From Pseudarthrobacter sp. NamE5 (GTDB lineage: Bacteria > Actinomycetota > Actinomycetes > Actinomycetales > Micrococcaceae), in NCBI RefSeq assembly GCF_005796225.1, contig NZ_VAHO01000001.1, forward strand, positions 124,001 to 188,000: a stretch of 64,000 nucleotides of DNA, written 5' to 3'. This document shows, in pieces, positions 11,501 to 18,868 of the stretch. The position numbers and the translations under genes are program-made. The notes beneath the pieces are model-generated. The model saw only the letters and a program-made list of their open reading frames with translations, made no database searches and was not told the origin of the DNA. The first letter of the stretch is position 1. Each line of letters starts with the position of its first letter.

Positions 11501-12238
11501 CGGAGCCGGGGCCTCTTCCAGGACCTTCTGGTGGCGGCGCTGCAGGGAGCAGTCCCGGTCACCGAGGCTGACCACCCGGCCCCCGCCGTCGCCGAACACC
11601 TGGACCTCAACGTGCCGCGCGTTTTCCACGTAGCGCTCTGCGAAAACGCCTGCGGTGCCGAAGCTGGCACCGGCCAGGCGGGCAACGCGGGGAAAGCTTT
11701 CCACGAGTTCGGCCTCGTTGCGGCAGACCGTCATGCCGATCCCACCGCCACCGCCGGTGGCCTTGAGCATCAACGGGAAGCCAATGGCTTTGCCGGCCGC
11801 GACGGCAGCGTCCACGTCCTCAAGCAGCCCTGATCCGGCGATCATCGGCACTCCGGCCGCGCGTGCGGCATCGCGCGCTGTGTGCTTGGTGCCAAAGGTG
11901 CGCAGCTGTTCGGGGGTGGGGCCAACAAAGACCAGCCCGGCTGCTTCAACGGCTTCGGCGAAGTCCGCGTCCTCGGACAGGAATCCGTAGCCGGGGTGGA
12001 TGGCGCCGGCCCCGGTGGACCTGGCGGCTTCGAGCAGCGCCTCCACGCGGAGGTAGGACTCCTTCGCCGGAGCCGGCCCCAGGAGCACCGCTTCGTCTGC
12101 GAGCCGGACGTGCTTGGCGCCCCGGTCCGCTTCGGAGAAGACGGCCACCGTGCGGAGTCCCAGCTTCCGGGCGGATTCGATGATGCGGCAGGCGATCTCG
12201 CCGCGGTTTGCGATCAGCAGGGTGTCAAAGGTGTTCAC
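8498..12238 (-). CDS. uca: biotin-dependent urea/guanidine carboxylase
   Basis: A 1246-residue ATP- and biotin-dependent carboxylase. Domains run: biotin carboxylase (about 1-450, [16 protein letters not shown], ATP-grasp [10 protein letters not shown]), AHS2/KipA-like (from about 465, [19 protein letters not shown]), AHS1/KipI-like (from about 790, [20 protein letters not shown]), the conserved [20 protein letters not shown] core, and a C-terminal biotinyl domain with the biotin Lys in SLEAMKMET. The frame opens upstream to 12298, but the GTG at 12238 fits the family N-terminus and overlaps the preceding stop as GTGA. Enzymes of this type associated with DUF1989 proteins carboxylate guanidine rather than urea. 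The specificity-setting active-site residue needs an alignment I cannot run, so the guanidine role is inferred from context. Confidence 0.95.
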   Translation of the reverse strand: [1246 protein letters not shown]

Positions 12239-12912
12239 AGCGCAGCCTCCGGCCGGGTGACGATCATGCGGACGGGGGTGGGGTTGAAGCCGTTGCACGG
12301 GTTGTTGATCTGCGGGCAGTTGGACACCAGCACCAGGGTGTCCAACTCGGCGCGCAGCGCCACCCGCTTGCCGGGAGCGGACAGGCCGTCAACGATCCCC
12401 AGGGCGCCGTCCGGGTCAACCGGCACGTTCATGAACCAGTTGATGTTGGACACCAGGTCCCGCTTCCCGAGGCCCCAGCGCGAACCCTCAATCAGGAAAT
12501 TCTCCACGCAGGCGTGCTGTTCCCGGGTGTGCTGGCCGTAGCGGAGCGTGTTGGACTCCTGCGAGCAGGCGCCGCCGATGGTGTCGTGCACCCCCACCTC
12601 GTCGGCCACGACTGTCATCAGCGGCGCTCCCGTTTCCGCCCGCAGGACCGAGCCCGTTGTCAGGACGATCGACTGCTGGCTGGCGATGGTGGCGGCTGCT
12701 GAGTAACGGACGGAGGTGTCACCCGCAGCGTACAGCAGGCAATCCACGGCCTGGTTGCCCTCAAGGTCAACGATGGTCAGCACGTCGCCGGCGGAGACGA
12801 CGGCGGACCAGGGGCCGCGTGCCTCGACGAACTCATCCAGGACCACCTCGCCTGCGGTGAGGGCAATGGCGCGGGCGTCTGCGGCAGGGTTGGTGTAAAC
12901 GGCAGTGTTCAT
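12235..12912 (-). CDS. DUF1989 protein, urea-carboxylase-associated protein 2 / carboxyguanidine deiminase subunit
   Basis: A 225-residue DUF1989 protein (UAAP2 type). Conserved features visible are EGNQAVDCLLYA near residue 52, HDTIGGACSQESN near 115, and SNCPQINNPCNGFNPTPV near the C-terminus, giving Cys and His positions suited to metal binding. Pairs of DUF1989 proteins beside biotin-dependent 'urea' carboxylases have been shown elsewhere to form carboxyguanidine deiminase, which converts carboxyguanidine to allophanate. The function here is by family and operon context. It overlaps the upstream partner by 4 bases and the carboxylase by 3, so the three are translationally coupled. Confidence 0.88.
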   Translation of the reverse strand: MNTAVYTNPAADARAIALTAGEVVLDEFVEARGPWSAVVSAGDVLTIVDLEGNQAVDCLLYAAGDTSVRYSAAATIASQQSIVLTTGSVLRAETGAPLMTVVADEVGVHDTIGGACSQESNTLRYGQHTREQHACVENFLIEGSRWGLGKRDLVSNINWFMNVPVDPDGALGIVDGLSAPGKRVALRAELDTLVLVSNCPQINNPCNGFNPTPVRMIVTRPEAAL

Positions 12913-13793
12913 CGGGCGTTCCTTGCGGTCAGGTCGTGTTCGGTGTTGTGCAGTGCCTGCAGGTGTTCTGGAGCCAGGGGGCTCGTGAGGGTGCCCGCTT
13001 CCAGCGCTGCCAGATCCTGCGGCGCATGCCAGGAGAGGATGTCGGCAGCGGTGCCGGTGAAGTCCGGGCGAGGGTCCAACGGGTGTGCTGTATTGGCGAG
13101 GACCAGGACCGCGTCCATCTGGAGGAGAAGGTCGACGGCGGCGCCCGGGCCTGCACTTCCGGTGAAGGTGATGCTGCCGGCAGGGTCAACGGTGATGCCC
13201 TTGAAGAAGGACAGCGACGGCGCGACGTCGGACGGGCCAAGACCGGTCTTAAGGGCGCCGAGGGTGAGCAGTTCCCGCGCAGCGGGAGAAGCACTGTGGA
13301 CGGACCCTGCACCGTAGCGTGCCGTGTTGCCGGCGAGCGTAGTGGCGCCGGTGAGTGGATCGTGGCGGGATGAGGTGTCGGCCACGATGGTGGCCATCAG
13401 GCGGCCGGCGTCGGAAAGCAGCGGGTGGCCGGCCGCGGGGTAGGCCTGCCAGGGGACCTTGACCGTGTCGGCAATGTTGAGCCGCTCGTACGGTGCACCG
13501 GCCCGGTACAACAACGCATGGACGCAGGCGTCACCGGAGGTGTCCGTGAGCCTGACCCTGGTGCCACGGGCCAGGGTCATGACGGCGTAGCGGCCGAAGG
13601 CCAGCGATTCCGCCCAGCTGACGGAAGCTGCGGCGCCGTCGGGAAGTCCTGCCAGAAGGGGCGCCGGGGCCGAAGCGGCCGGAACGTACCGCATGGTATT
13701 CGCGGTCCTGCCGTGCTGTTCCCTTGCGTGGGCACGGGCACCGGCGGTGGTGGCGGTCCCGGCTGCTGCTGGAGTTTCGGTTACTTGTGTCAT
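12909..13793 (-). CDS. DUF1989 protein, urea-carboxylase-associated protein 1 / carboxyguanidine deiminase subunit
   Basis: A 294-residue DUF1989 protein, the larger partner (UAAP1 type). It has the shared core GDACVHALLYRAGAPYERLN near residue 88 and SSRHDPLTGATTLAGN near 150, but the region equivalent to the partner's GGACS has no cysteine, so the two subunits look functionally unequal. The first 35 residues are low-complexity and Ala/Thr-rich; the real start could be one of the later codons before the MRYVPAASAP stretch. The end overlaps the start of the second DUF1989 gene. Likely half of a heteromeric carboxyguanidine deiminase acting between the carboxylase and allophanate hydrolase. 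Confidence 0.85.
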   Translation of the reverse strand: MTQVTETPAAAGTATTAGARAHAREQHGRTANTMRYVPAASAPAPLLAGLPDGAAASVSWAESLAFGRYAVMTLARGTRVRLTDTSGDACVHALLYRAGAPYERLNIADTVKVPWQAYPAAGHPLLSDAGRLMATIVADTSSRHDPLTGATTLAGNTARYGAGSVHSASPAARELLTLGALKTGLGPSDVAPSLSFFKGITVDPAGSITFTGSAGPGAAVDLLLQMDAVLVLANTAHPLDPRPDFTGTAADILSWHAPQDLAALEAGTLTSPLAPEHLQALHNTEHDLTARNAR

Positions 13794-13865
13794 GTCGGTC
13801 CTGTACTGGTCTTGAAGCGTGTGTTGGTTCGGAAGGGTGTTGGAAAACTTTCTGGGCAGGTGTGC

Positions 13866-15368
13866 TCAGGCCTGGGCGGCCAGGTTCCGGCGGCGCACCC
13901 AGAGGCCGAGGAGCAGGACCACGGTCACCATGAGCGGCGCGGAGTAGAGGAGGATGCCGTTCTCACCGGAGGGGTCGTAGACCTCCGGCCGTGGCCACGC
14001 CAGGTTGACCACCATCAGGGCCCCGTAAAGAACGGCCAGGACGTTGACGGGCAGTCCCCAGCGCCCCAGTGAGAAGAGCCCGGCAGGCATTGTCTGTCCT
14101 ACCCGGTCCCAGTCGCCCCGGAGGCGGTTGACCAGCTGCGGCACAGTGACCAGGAGGTAGGCAAGGTAGACCATGACGATGCAGACGCTGCAGAGAGTGG
14201 TGAACAGGGCTGCGTTGCCCACGTTGATGGCCAGCACACCCACTGCGAGGGCGCCGATGACGATTGACGGCCACATCGGAGTGCCGCGGGTAGGGTGGAC
14301 TGAGGAAAGCAGTGCCGAGGCGGGGAGCTTGCCGTCCCGGGCCATGGAGAACACCAGCCGTGAACCGGCGGTCTGGATGGCCAGCGTGCAGACGAAGATG
14401 GCAATGGCGACGTCCACCAGCAGGACCTTGCCCCAGAAGGTGCCCAGGACTGCGGTGAGGACGTAGGGCAGGCCCTCGGTGGCGAGCCGGCCGTCATCGA
14501 GGCTGGGCGCGGCCATCAGGGCGGTGATGATCATGAGCGCTCCGCCAACGCCGGAGATGAGCAGGGCGGAAAGGATGGTGCGGGGGGCCGTGCGGCGTGG
14601 GTCCTTGGTTTCCTCCGAGAGTTCGCCGGCGGAGTTGAAGCCGACCATGACGTAGGCGGCCATGAGCCCGGAGACCAGGAACGCTCCCACGGCACCCAGT
14701 TCCGAAGTCTGGAGCACGGCGGTGTCCGCTACGACGTCCGGACCCCGCTGGGCCGCGCTGACGAGTGCCAGGATGACGGCCACAACGCCCACGATTTCGC
14801 AGGTGACGCCGACGGAGTTGACGTGCGCCATGAGTTTGACGCCTAGTGAGTTGATGATGGTGGTGGCCACCAGGAGCACGGCGCCGAGGATCACCGCGTT
14901 GGCAGCGCCGGTCACTGTGTTCAGCGCGGGGTCGCCGCCCACCAGCTGGAAACCGTCCCACAGCTGGGGCAGCACCACCTGCAGGGCTATGGCGGCAGCC
15001 GCGGCGGTGACCACCTGGGCGATCGCCATGAACCAGCCGGCAAACCAGCCCACGCCTTCTCCGCCCACCCGCCGCGCCCACTGGTAGACGGCACCGGACA
15101 GCGGGTAGCGGGCGGCGAGCTCAGCGAAGTTCAGCGCCACCAGCAACTGGCCCACGAGGACCACCGGCCAGGTCCAGAAGAAGGCCGGCCCCGCGAAGGA
15201 GTAGCCGAACGCGAACAGCTGGAAGATGGTGGTGAGGATGGAGACGAAGGAAAAGCCTGCGGCAAAGGAAGCGTAGCGGCCAAGCTTGCGGTGCAGGGTG
15301 GGCTCGTAGCCAAGGGACGTCAGGTCCGCATCGTCCGCATGGACGGTGGGAAGAACGGTTGAAGTCAT
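13866..15368 (-). CDS. APC-superfamily permease, candidate guanidine/urea-compound importer
   Basis: About 500 residues with some 12 hydrophobic segments and the amino-acid permease signature region YASFAAGFSFVSILTTIFQL near residue 28, followed by FAELAARYPLSGAVYQWARR. I place the start at the ATG at 15368 (MTSTVLPTVHADDADL), which has CCGGAGAATCC before it; the frame is open a further 14 codons. It is the first gene of the minus-strand operon, about 70 bases ahead of the DUF1989 pair, so it probably brings the operon's substrate across the cytoplasmic membrane. Substrate is inferred from position only. The downstream gap (13794-13865) shows no gene. Confidence 0.88.
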   Translation of the reverse strand: MTSTVLPTVHADDADLTSLGYEPTLHRKLGRYASFAAGFSFVSILTTIFQLFAFGYSFAGPAFFWTWPVVLVGQLLVALNFAELAARYPLSGAVYQWARRVGGEGVGWFAGWFMAIAQVVTAAAAAIALQVVLPQLWDGFQLVGGDPALNTVTGAANAVILGAVLLVATTIINSLGVKLMAHVNSVGVTCEIVGVVAVILALVSAAQRGPDVVADTAVLQTSELGAVGAFLVSGLMAAYVMVGFNSAGELSEETKDPRRTAPRTILSALLISGVGGALMIITALMAAPSLDDGRLATEGLPYVLTAVLGTFWGKVLLVDVAIAIFVCTLAIQTAGSRLVFSMARDGKLPASALLSSVHPTRGTPMWPSIVIGALAVGVLAINVGNAALFTTLCSVCIVMVYLAYLLVTVPQLVNRLRGDWDRVGQTMPAGLFSLGRWGLPVNVLAVLYGALMVVNLAWPRPEVYDPSGENGILLYSAPLMVTVVLLLGLWVRRRNLAAQA

Positions 15369-15475
15369 CGGATTCTCCGGGGGCTGGAACGGCGTGAGGG
15401 GTGGAGCCATCCGGTACGCAGCACTCGGCCGAAAGCTGTTGAATACCGGTCACTTGATAGTTTTCCAGCGTGATG

Positions 15476-15485
15476 TCCCCGGGGA
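15476..15485. promoter_or_regulatory. palindrome between permease operon and TetR gene, candidate operator
   Basis: TCCCCGGGGA is a perfect 10-bp palindrome about 108 bases before the permease start, in the divergent intergenic region. Flanking GATGTCC and GGACATC are separated by about 30 bases. It could be a TetR half-site arrangement, but nothing ties it to the regulator apart from position. Confidence 0.25.
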
Positions 15486-15537
15486 GTTTCGCTTCTGTAA
15501 AAGGCGTATGGACATCTTGTTTCCGGATTATTTCCGT

Positions 15538-15558
15538 CCCCTCACCTCTTGTGAGGGG
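15538..15558. repeat. perfect hairpin just before the TetR gene
   Basis: CCCCTCAC (15538-15545) and GTGAGGGG (15551-15558) pair perfectly around CTCTT, 37 bases before the GTG start. It could be an autoregulatory operator or a leader hairpin. It does not show the ACGR loop of a guanidine-II riboswitch. Confidence 0.45.
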
Positions 15559-15594
15559 CTCGGGAGAGGCCGGCAGGAATGCAAGAATGATGCG

Positions 15595-16275
15595 GTGAAT
15601 TCAGGACCGGGACGACCCCGCACCCATCAGCCCTCCAGGCCCGGGGCCACCGCCCGTGATGAAATCCTGGATGCCGCGGCTGAGCTTTTCACCACCCAGG
15701 GCTTCGCCAACACCTCAACCAGGTCCATTGCCGACGCCGTAGGAATCCGGCAGTCGTCCCTCTACCACCACTTCAAGACCAAGGACGATATCCTTGAGGA
15801 CCTCCTCGAAGGCACCGTAGCCGGCGGGCTGGAATTTGCCCGCACCGTGGCGGCCCTCCCGCCAGCGGCTGGACCAGCGGAAGAACCGTCCGGAAGCCGG
15901 CTTCATGCCGTCGCGGTTTACGACGGGACGCAACTGTGCAGCGCGCGCTGGAACCTCGGAATCCTCTACCACCTGCCCGAGGTCCGCAGCGCGCGGTTCG
16001 CGGGATTCCTGGCCAGCCGGCAGGAACTGCGCGGCCTCTACGGAAGACTGGGGGCCGGACTGCCTTCGGCCAGCGTGGGATCCGCTGCTGACGGCAACGG
16101 TGCTGACTTCACCTTCCGGCTGGTCGAATCCCTGATTAATCTTCGCGCCGACGGCCTGATGACACCCGAATCGCCGCTGCAGGCCGCGGACGCCGGACTT
16201 ATCCTGTGTGGGCTTGCCGAGGGATTGCCCGCCATCCGAGAGCACAGCGCCGCACTCATTGCCCGCCTCAGCTGA
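15595..16275 (+). CDS. TetR/AcrR family transcriptional regulator of the guanidine-type operon
   Basis: A 226-residue one-component repressor. The N-terminal helix-turn-helix is clear (ATARDEILDAAAELF, then TSTRSIADAVGIRQSSLYHHF), followed by a ligand-binding domain of ordinary size. The GTG at 15595 is chosen because the N-terminus then fits the family; AGGAA lies somewhat far upstream, and the open frame extends further back without family-like sequence. It is divergent from the permease operon, the usual layout for a local repressor. The ligand is unknown; guanidine or a pathway intermediate is an inference. Two palindromes occupy the intergenic space. Confidence 0.88.
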   Translation: MNSGPGRPRTHQPSRPGATARDEILDAAAELFTTQGFANTSTRSIADAVGIRQSSLYHHFKTKDDILEDLLEGTVAGGLEFARTVAALPPAAGPAEEPSGSRLHAVAVYDGTQLCSARWNLGILYHLPEVRSARFAGFLASRQELRGLYGRLGAGLPSASVGSAADGNGADFTFRLVESLINLRADGLMTPESPLQAADAGLILCGLAEGLPAIREHSAALIARLS

Positions 16276-16341
16276 CAGACTGCGTGGATGTGGCCCGCCG
16301 CCACCGCGGTGTCCATGGAGACTGTGTTCAGGTTGCTCGGC

Positions 16342-16347
16342 TAGGCT
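16342..16347 (+). promoter_or_regulatory. -10 element of a probably leaderless hydrolase gene
   Basis: TAGGCT is followed by six bases and then the ATG at 16354, with no Shine-Dalgarno between. The spacing suits transcription starting at the start codon. Confidence 0.35.
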
Positions 16348-16353
16348 CGGAAC

Positions 16354-17190
16354 ATGACGCGTGAGAACATCAGGACCCCCGACGGCGGCACGCTGGAGCT
16401 CTTCTCCACCGGCACGGAACTCGCTTTTGCCGGTTCGGGCGTTGTCATTGTCCCGCCCTCCATGGTGACCGCCGCCGACTACACCAAGTTCGCACAAAAA
16501 CTCAGCGCGGCACTGGGCCGTCCAGTGCACACGTTCAACCGCCGCGGCCGAGGTTCCTCATCCCCGCAGCCGGAGGATTACACGCTGGACGTGGACATCC
16601 GGGACCTGAAGACCGTAATGAAGCACACCGCCAGCACGGACGTGTTCGGCCACAGCTTCGGCGGCGCCGTGGCACTTCATGCGGCGCGCACCCTCCCCGT
16701 GGAGCGGCTTGCCGTCTACGACCCCGCCGTCTCCGTCAACCACAGCGTGAAAGCTGACTGGATCGCCGAGTACGAGCACGCCGCAGCAGCCGGGGACGAC
16801 GACCGCGCCCTCGCCGTCCTGCAGCGCGGACTGGAAGCTGGCGGCTCCTTCTCGTCTCGGATGCCGCTGTCCATGCTGACCCTGGCCAACAAGCTCACGG
16901 CAGGCACCCATGAGGGCAAACAGCAGCGCGAGATGATGCGGACCGGCGTCCGTGAAATCAAGGCGATCATCGCAGCCGACATGCCGGCCGAACCGTTCCT
17001 GGAACTGCCGCTGGAGACGCTGATTGTGGTGGGCGAAAAAAGCCCGGCGTACTTTGGCGTGGCCTGCGGCCAGATCCACGACGTCCTTTCCGGCTCCAGC
17101 TACACCATCCTGCCCGGTTACGGCCACGACGGTGTCATCAAGGCCCCGGACCGGCTCATCAAGGAGCTCGCGGACTTCTTCGCCGGCTGA
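16354..17190 (+). CDS. alpha/beta hydrolase
   Basis: A 278-residue alpha/beta-hydrolase-fold protein, probably a soluble esterase or hydrolase of unknown substrate. The nucleophile elbow VFGHSFGGAVALHA is near residue 98, an upstream FNRRGRGSSSPQPEDY segment is shared with the remnant at 6080-6574, and the C-terminal PGYGHDGVIKAP carries the likely catalytic His. No signal peptide. It is preceded by a TAGGCT -10-like element six bases before the ATG. Its stop codon directly abuts a long hairpin that separates it from the convergent exporter gene. Confidence 0.88.
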   Translation: MTRENIRTPDGGTLELFSTGTELAFAGSGVVIVPPSMVTAADYTKFAQKLSAALGRPVHTFNRRGRGSSSPQPEDYTLDVDIRDLKTVMKHTASTDVFGHSFGGAVALHAARTLPVERLAVYDPAVSVNHSVKADWIAEYEHAAAAGDDDRALAVLQRGLEAGGSFSSRMPLSMLTLANKLTAGTHEGKQQREMMRTGVREIKAIIAADMPAEPFLELPLETLIVVGEKSPAYFGVACGQIHDVLSGSSYTILPGYGHDGVIKAPDRLIKELADFFAG

Positions 17191-17256
17191 CCCAACTAGG
17201 TAGCAGCAAATGTCGTTTTGAGGGCTCATTCCGACACCTGCTGCTACCTAGTTGGG
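17191..17256. repeat. intergenic hairpin, family B, exactly filling a convergent gap
   Basis: CCCAACTAGGTAGCAGC pairs perfectly with GCTGCTACCTAGTTGGG, and an inner TGTCG/CGACA stem continues the hairpin past a 3-by-3 internal loop. It starts at the base after the hydrolase TGA and ends at the base before the exporter's stop, so it fills the whole 66-bp gap. A bidirectional terminator role is plausible, although there is no long T tract. Confidence 0.85.
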
Positions 17257-18732
17257 CTAGTGCGCGGCGTGACCCGGCCCGGTACCTTCGGTCTTGCGCA
17301 TCATCGCTGAAAGCACGACGGCGGCAAGGGCTATGACGGTTGCCGTCAGGAAGGCGGCGCTCATCCCGGCGACGAGGCCCGACGTCGTGGAGACCACGGC
17401 GAAGATGGACACCAGCAGCGCCGTTCCCGCAGCTCCCGCCACCTGTTGCGTGGTGCTCATGATTGCGGAGCCGTGCGAGTACAGGTGCGGCGGAAGCGGG
17501 TTCAGGCCGGTGGTGAAGGCAGGCGTGAACAGCAGCGCCAGGCCGAAGCTCAGCCCCACGTGCAAGGTGACGATCCACGCCACGGAGGTGCCGTCGTCGA
17601 GCATTGAGAACTGCCAGAGGGCGGCGACCATCAGGATGGAACCCGTGACGGTGAGCGGCAGCGGCCCCACCTTGTCGAACAGCCGGCCGATGACCGGCCC
17701 AAGCAGGCCCATGGCCAGGCCGCCGGGAAGCAGTACCAGGCCGGTCTCAAGCGAGCCGAGACCACGAATCTCCTGCAGGTAGAGCGGCAGCAGGATGACT
17801 CCGCCGAAGAGTGCCATCATGGCCACCACCATCAGCAGGACCGAGACGGTGAACATGCGGAAGTTGAAGGCGCGCAGGTCCAGCAGCGGAGCTTCCGCCT
17901 TCTGCAGCCGGACCTGGCGGAGGACGAACACTGCGAGGCTGACAACGCCGATCACCAGGGCGGCCATAGCGCCGGCACCCGGACCGGACTGGCCGCCATG
18001 GCCGCCGCCGATCTGGCTAAGGCCATAGACGAGTCCGCCGAACGCCGGAACGGTAAGCAGGACTGAGGGGAAGTCGAGCCTGGTCTTCTCGACCTCACCG
18101 ATATTGGTGAGGTATTTGGCGCCGATCGCCAGGGCCGCGAGGGCCACAGGCAGGACGAACACGAACATGAAGCGCCAGGTGAAGTGCTGCAGGATCAGAC
18201 CGGAAACAGTAGGGCCCATGGCCGGGGCCACGGAGATGGCGATGCTGACGTTGCCCATCACCGCCCCGCGCTTGGCGAGCGGAACCAAGGTGAGGATGGT
18301 GGTCATCAGCAGCGGCAGCATGATGGCCGTGCCGCCCGCCTGAACGATGCGGGCCAGGAGCAGCAGTTCGAAACCGGGAGCAACTGCCGCCATTGCCGTT
18401 CCGCCGGCGAAAAGCCCCATCGCCAGCATGAAGACAGCCCGGGTGGAGAGGCTCTGCAGGATGAACCCCGTGGTGGGGATGACCACGGCCATGGTGAGCA
18501 TAAAGCCGGTGGACAGCCACTGCACGGTGGGTGCATCCACCTGGAGTTCGACCATGAGCCGCTGCAGGGCGACGTTCATGATGGTCTCGTTGAGGATCAC
18601 CACGAACGTCGCCACCAGCAGCGTGGCGATGACGGTCACCGATTCACGGGAGATCTTCTCCGGCGGGGCGGGCTTGGCTCCTTGGGTCTGGACGGACTGG
18701 CCGTTCGCGGTCGGAGAGACTTCGGTAGACAT
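17257..18732 (-). CDS. MFS transporter, DHA2 (14-TM) drug-exporter type
   Basis: A 491-residue proton-driven exporter in the cytoplasmic membrane. It has about 14 hydrophobic segments, an early VQWLSTGFMLTMAVVIPTTG stretch (about residue 73) typical of the EmrB/QacA (DHA2) group, and the motif C-like ISVAPAMGPTVSGLI near 165. The N-terminal 30 residues are hydrophilic. GAGGGAAC precedes the ATG. No regulator gene adjoins it, but an imperfect palindrome at 18792-18808 overlaps a TAGAGT -10-like element. The substrate cannot be told from sequence. Confidence 0.9.
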   Translation of the reverse strand: MSTEVSPTANGQSVQTQGAKPAPPEKISRESVTVIATLLVATFVVILNETIMNVALQRLMVELQVDAPTVQWLSTGFMLTMAVVIPTTGFILQSLSTRAVFMLAMGLFAGGTAMAAVAPGFELLLLARIVQAGGTAIMLPLLMTTILTLVPLAKRGAVMGNVSIAISVAPAMGPTVSGLILQHFTWRFMFVFVLPVALAALAIGAKYLTNIGEVEKTRLDFPSVLLTVPAFGGLVYGLSQIGGGHGGQSGPGAGAMAALVIGVVSLAVFVLRQVRLQKAEAPLLDLRAFNFRMFTVSVLLMVVAMMALFGGVILLPLYLQEIRGLGSLETGLVLLPGGLAMGLLGPVIGRLFDKVGPLPLTVTGSILMVAALWQFSMLDDGTSVAWIVTLHVGLSFGLALLFTPAFTTGLNPLPPHLYSHGSAIMSTTQQVAGAAGTALLVSIFAVVSTTSGLVAGMSAAFLTATVIALAAVVLSAMMRKTEGTGPGHAAH

Positions 18733-18791
18733 GGGTGTTCCCTCAGGGAGTGTACGGATGGTGCGCGGACAAGGCCGTTGCAGATGCCAAC

Positions 18792-18808
18792 ACTCTACCG
18801 TGTGGAGT
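18792..18808 (-). promoter_or_regulatory. candidate operator/promoter of the MFS exporter
   Basis: ACTCTAC-CGT-GTGGAGT is a 17-bp imperfect palindrome (6 of 7 arm positions pair) about 60 bases before the exporter start. On the minus strand it includes TAGAGT, a possible -10. It fits a repressor site of an efflux gene; no partner regulator is identified. Confidence 0.35.
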
Positions 18809-18868
18809 AATTCCTCCTCGCCGGAACTTTTCTTAAGCCTGAGGGAACAACAGGGGTGGTTCCAGGAA

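Noticed and set aside
6654..15368. Simple annotation as urea degradation operon
   Set aside because: The DUF1989 pair is now known to act on carboxyguanidine; urea use remains possible but is not the best reading.
15369..15594. Guanidine-I or guanidine-II riboswitch upstream of the permease operon
   Set aside because: I looked for the ykkC conserved segments and for paired hairpins with ACGR loops on the minus strand and found neither; the hairpin present has a CTCTT/AAGAG loop.
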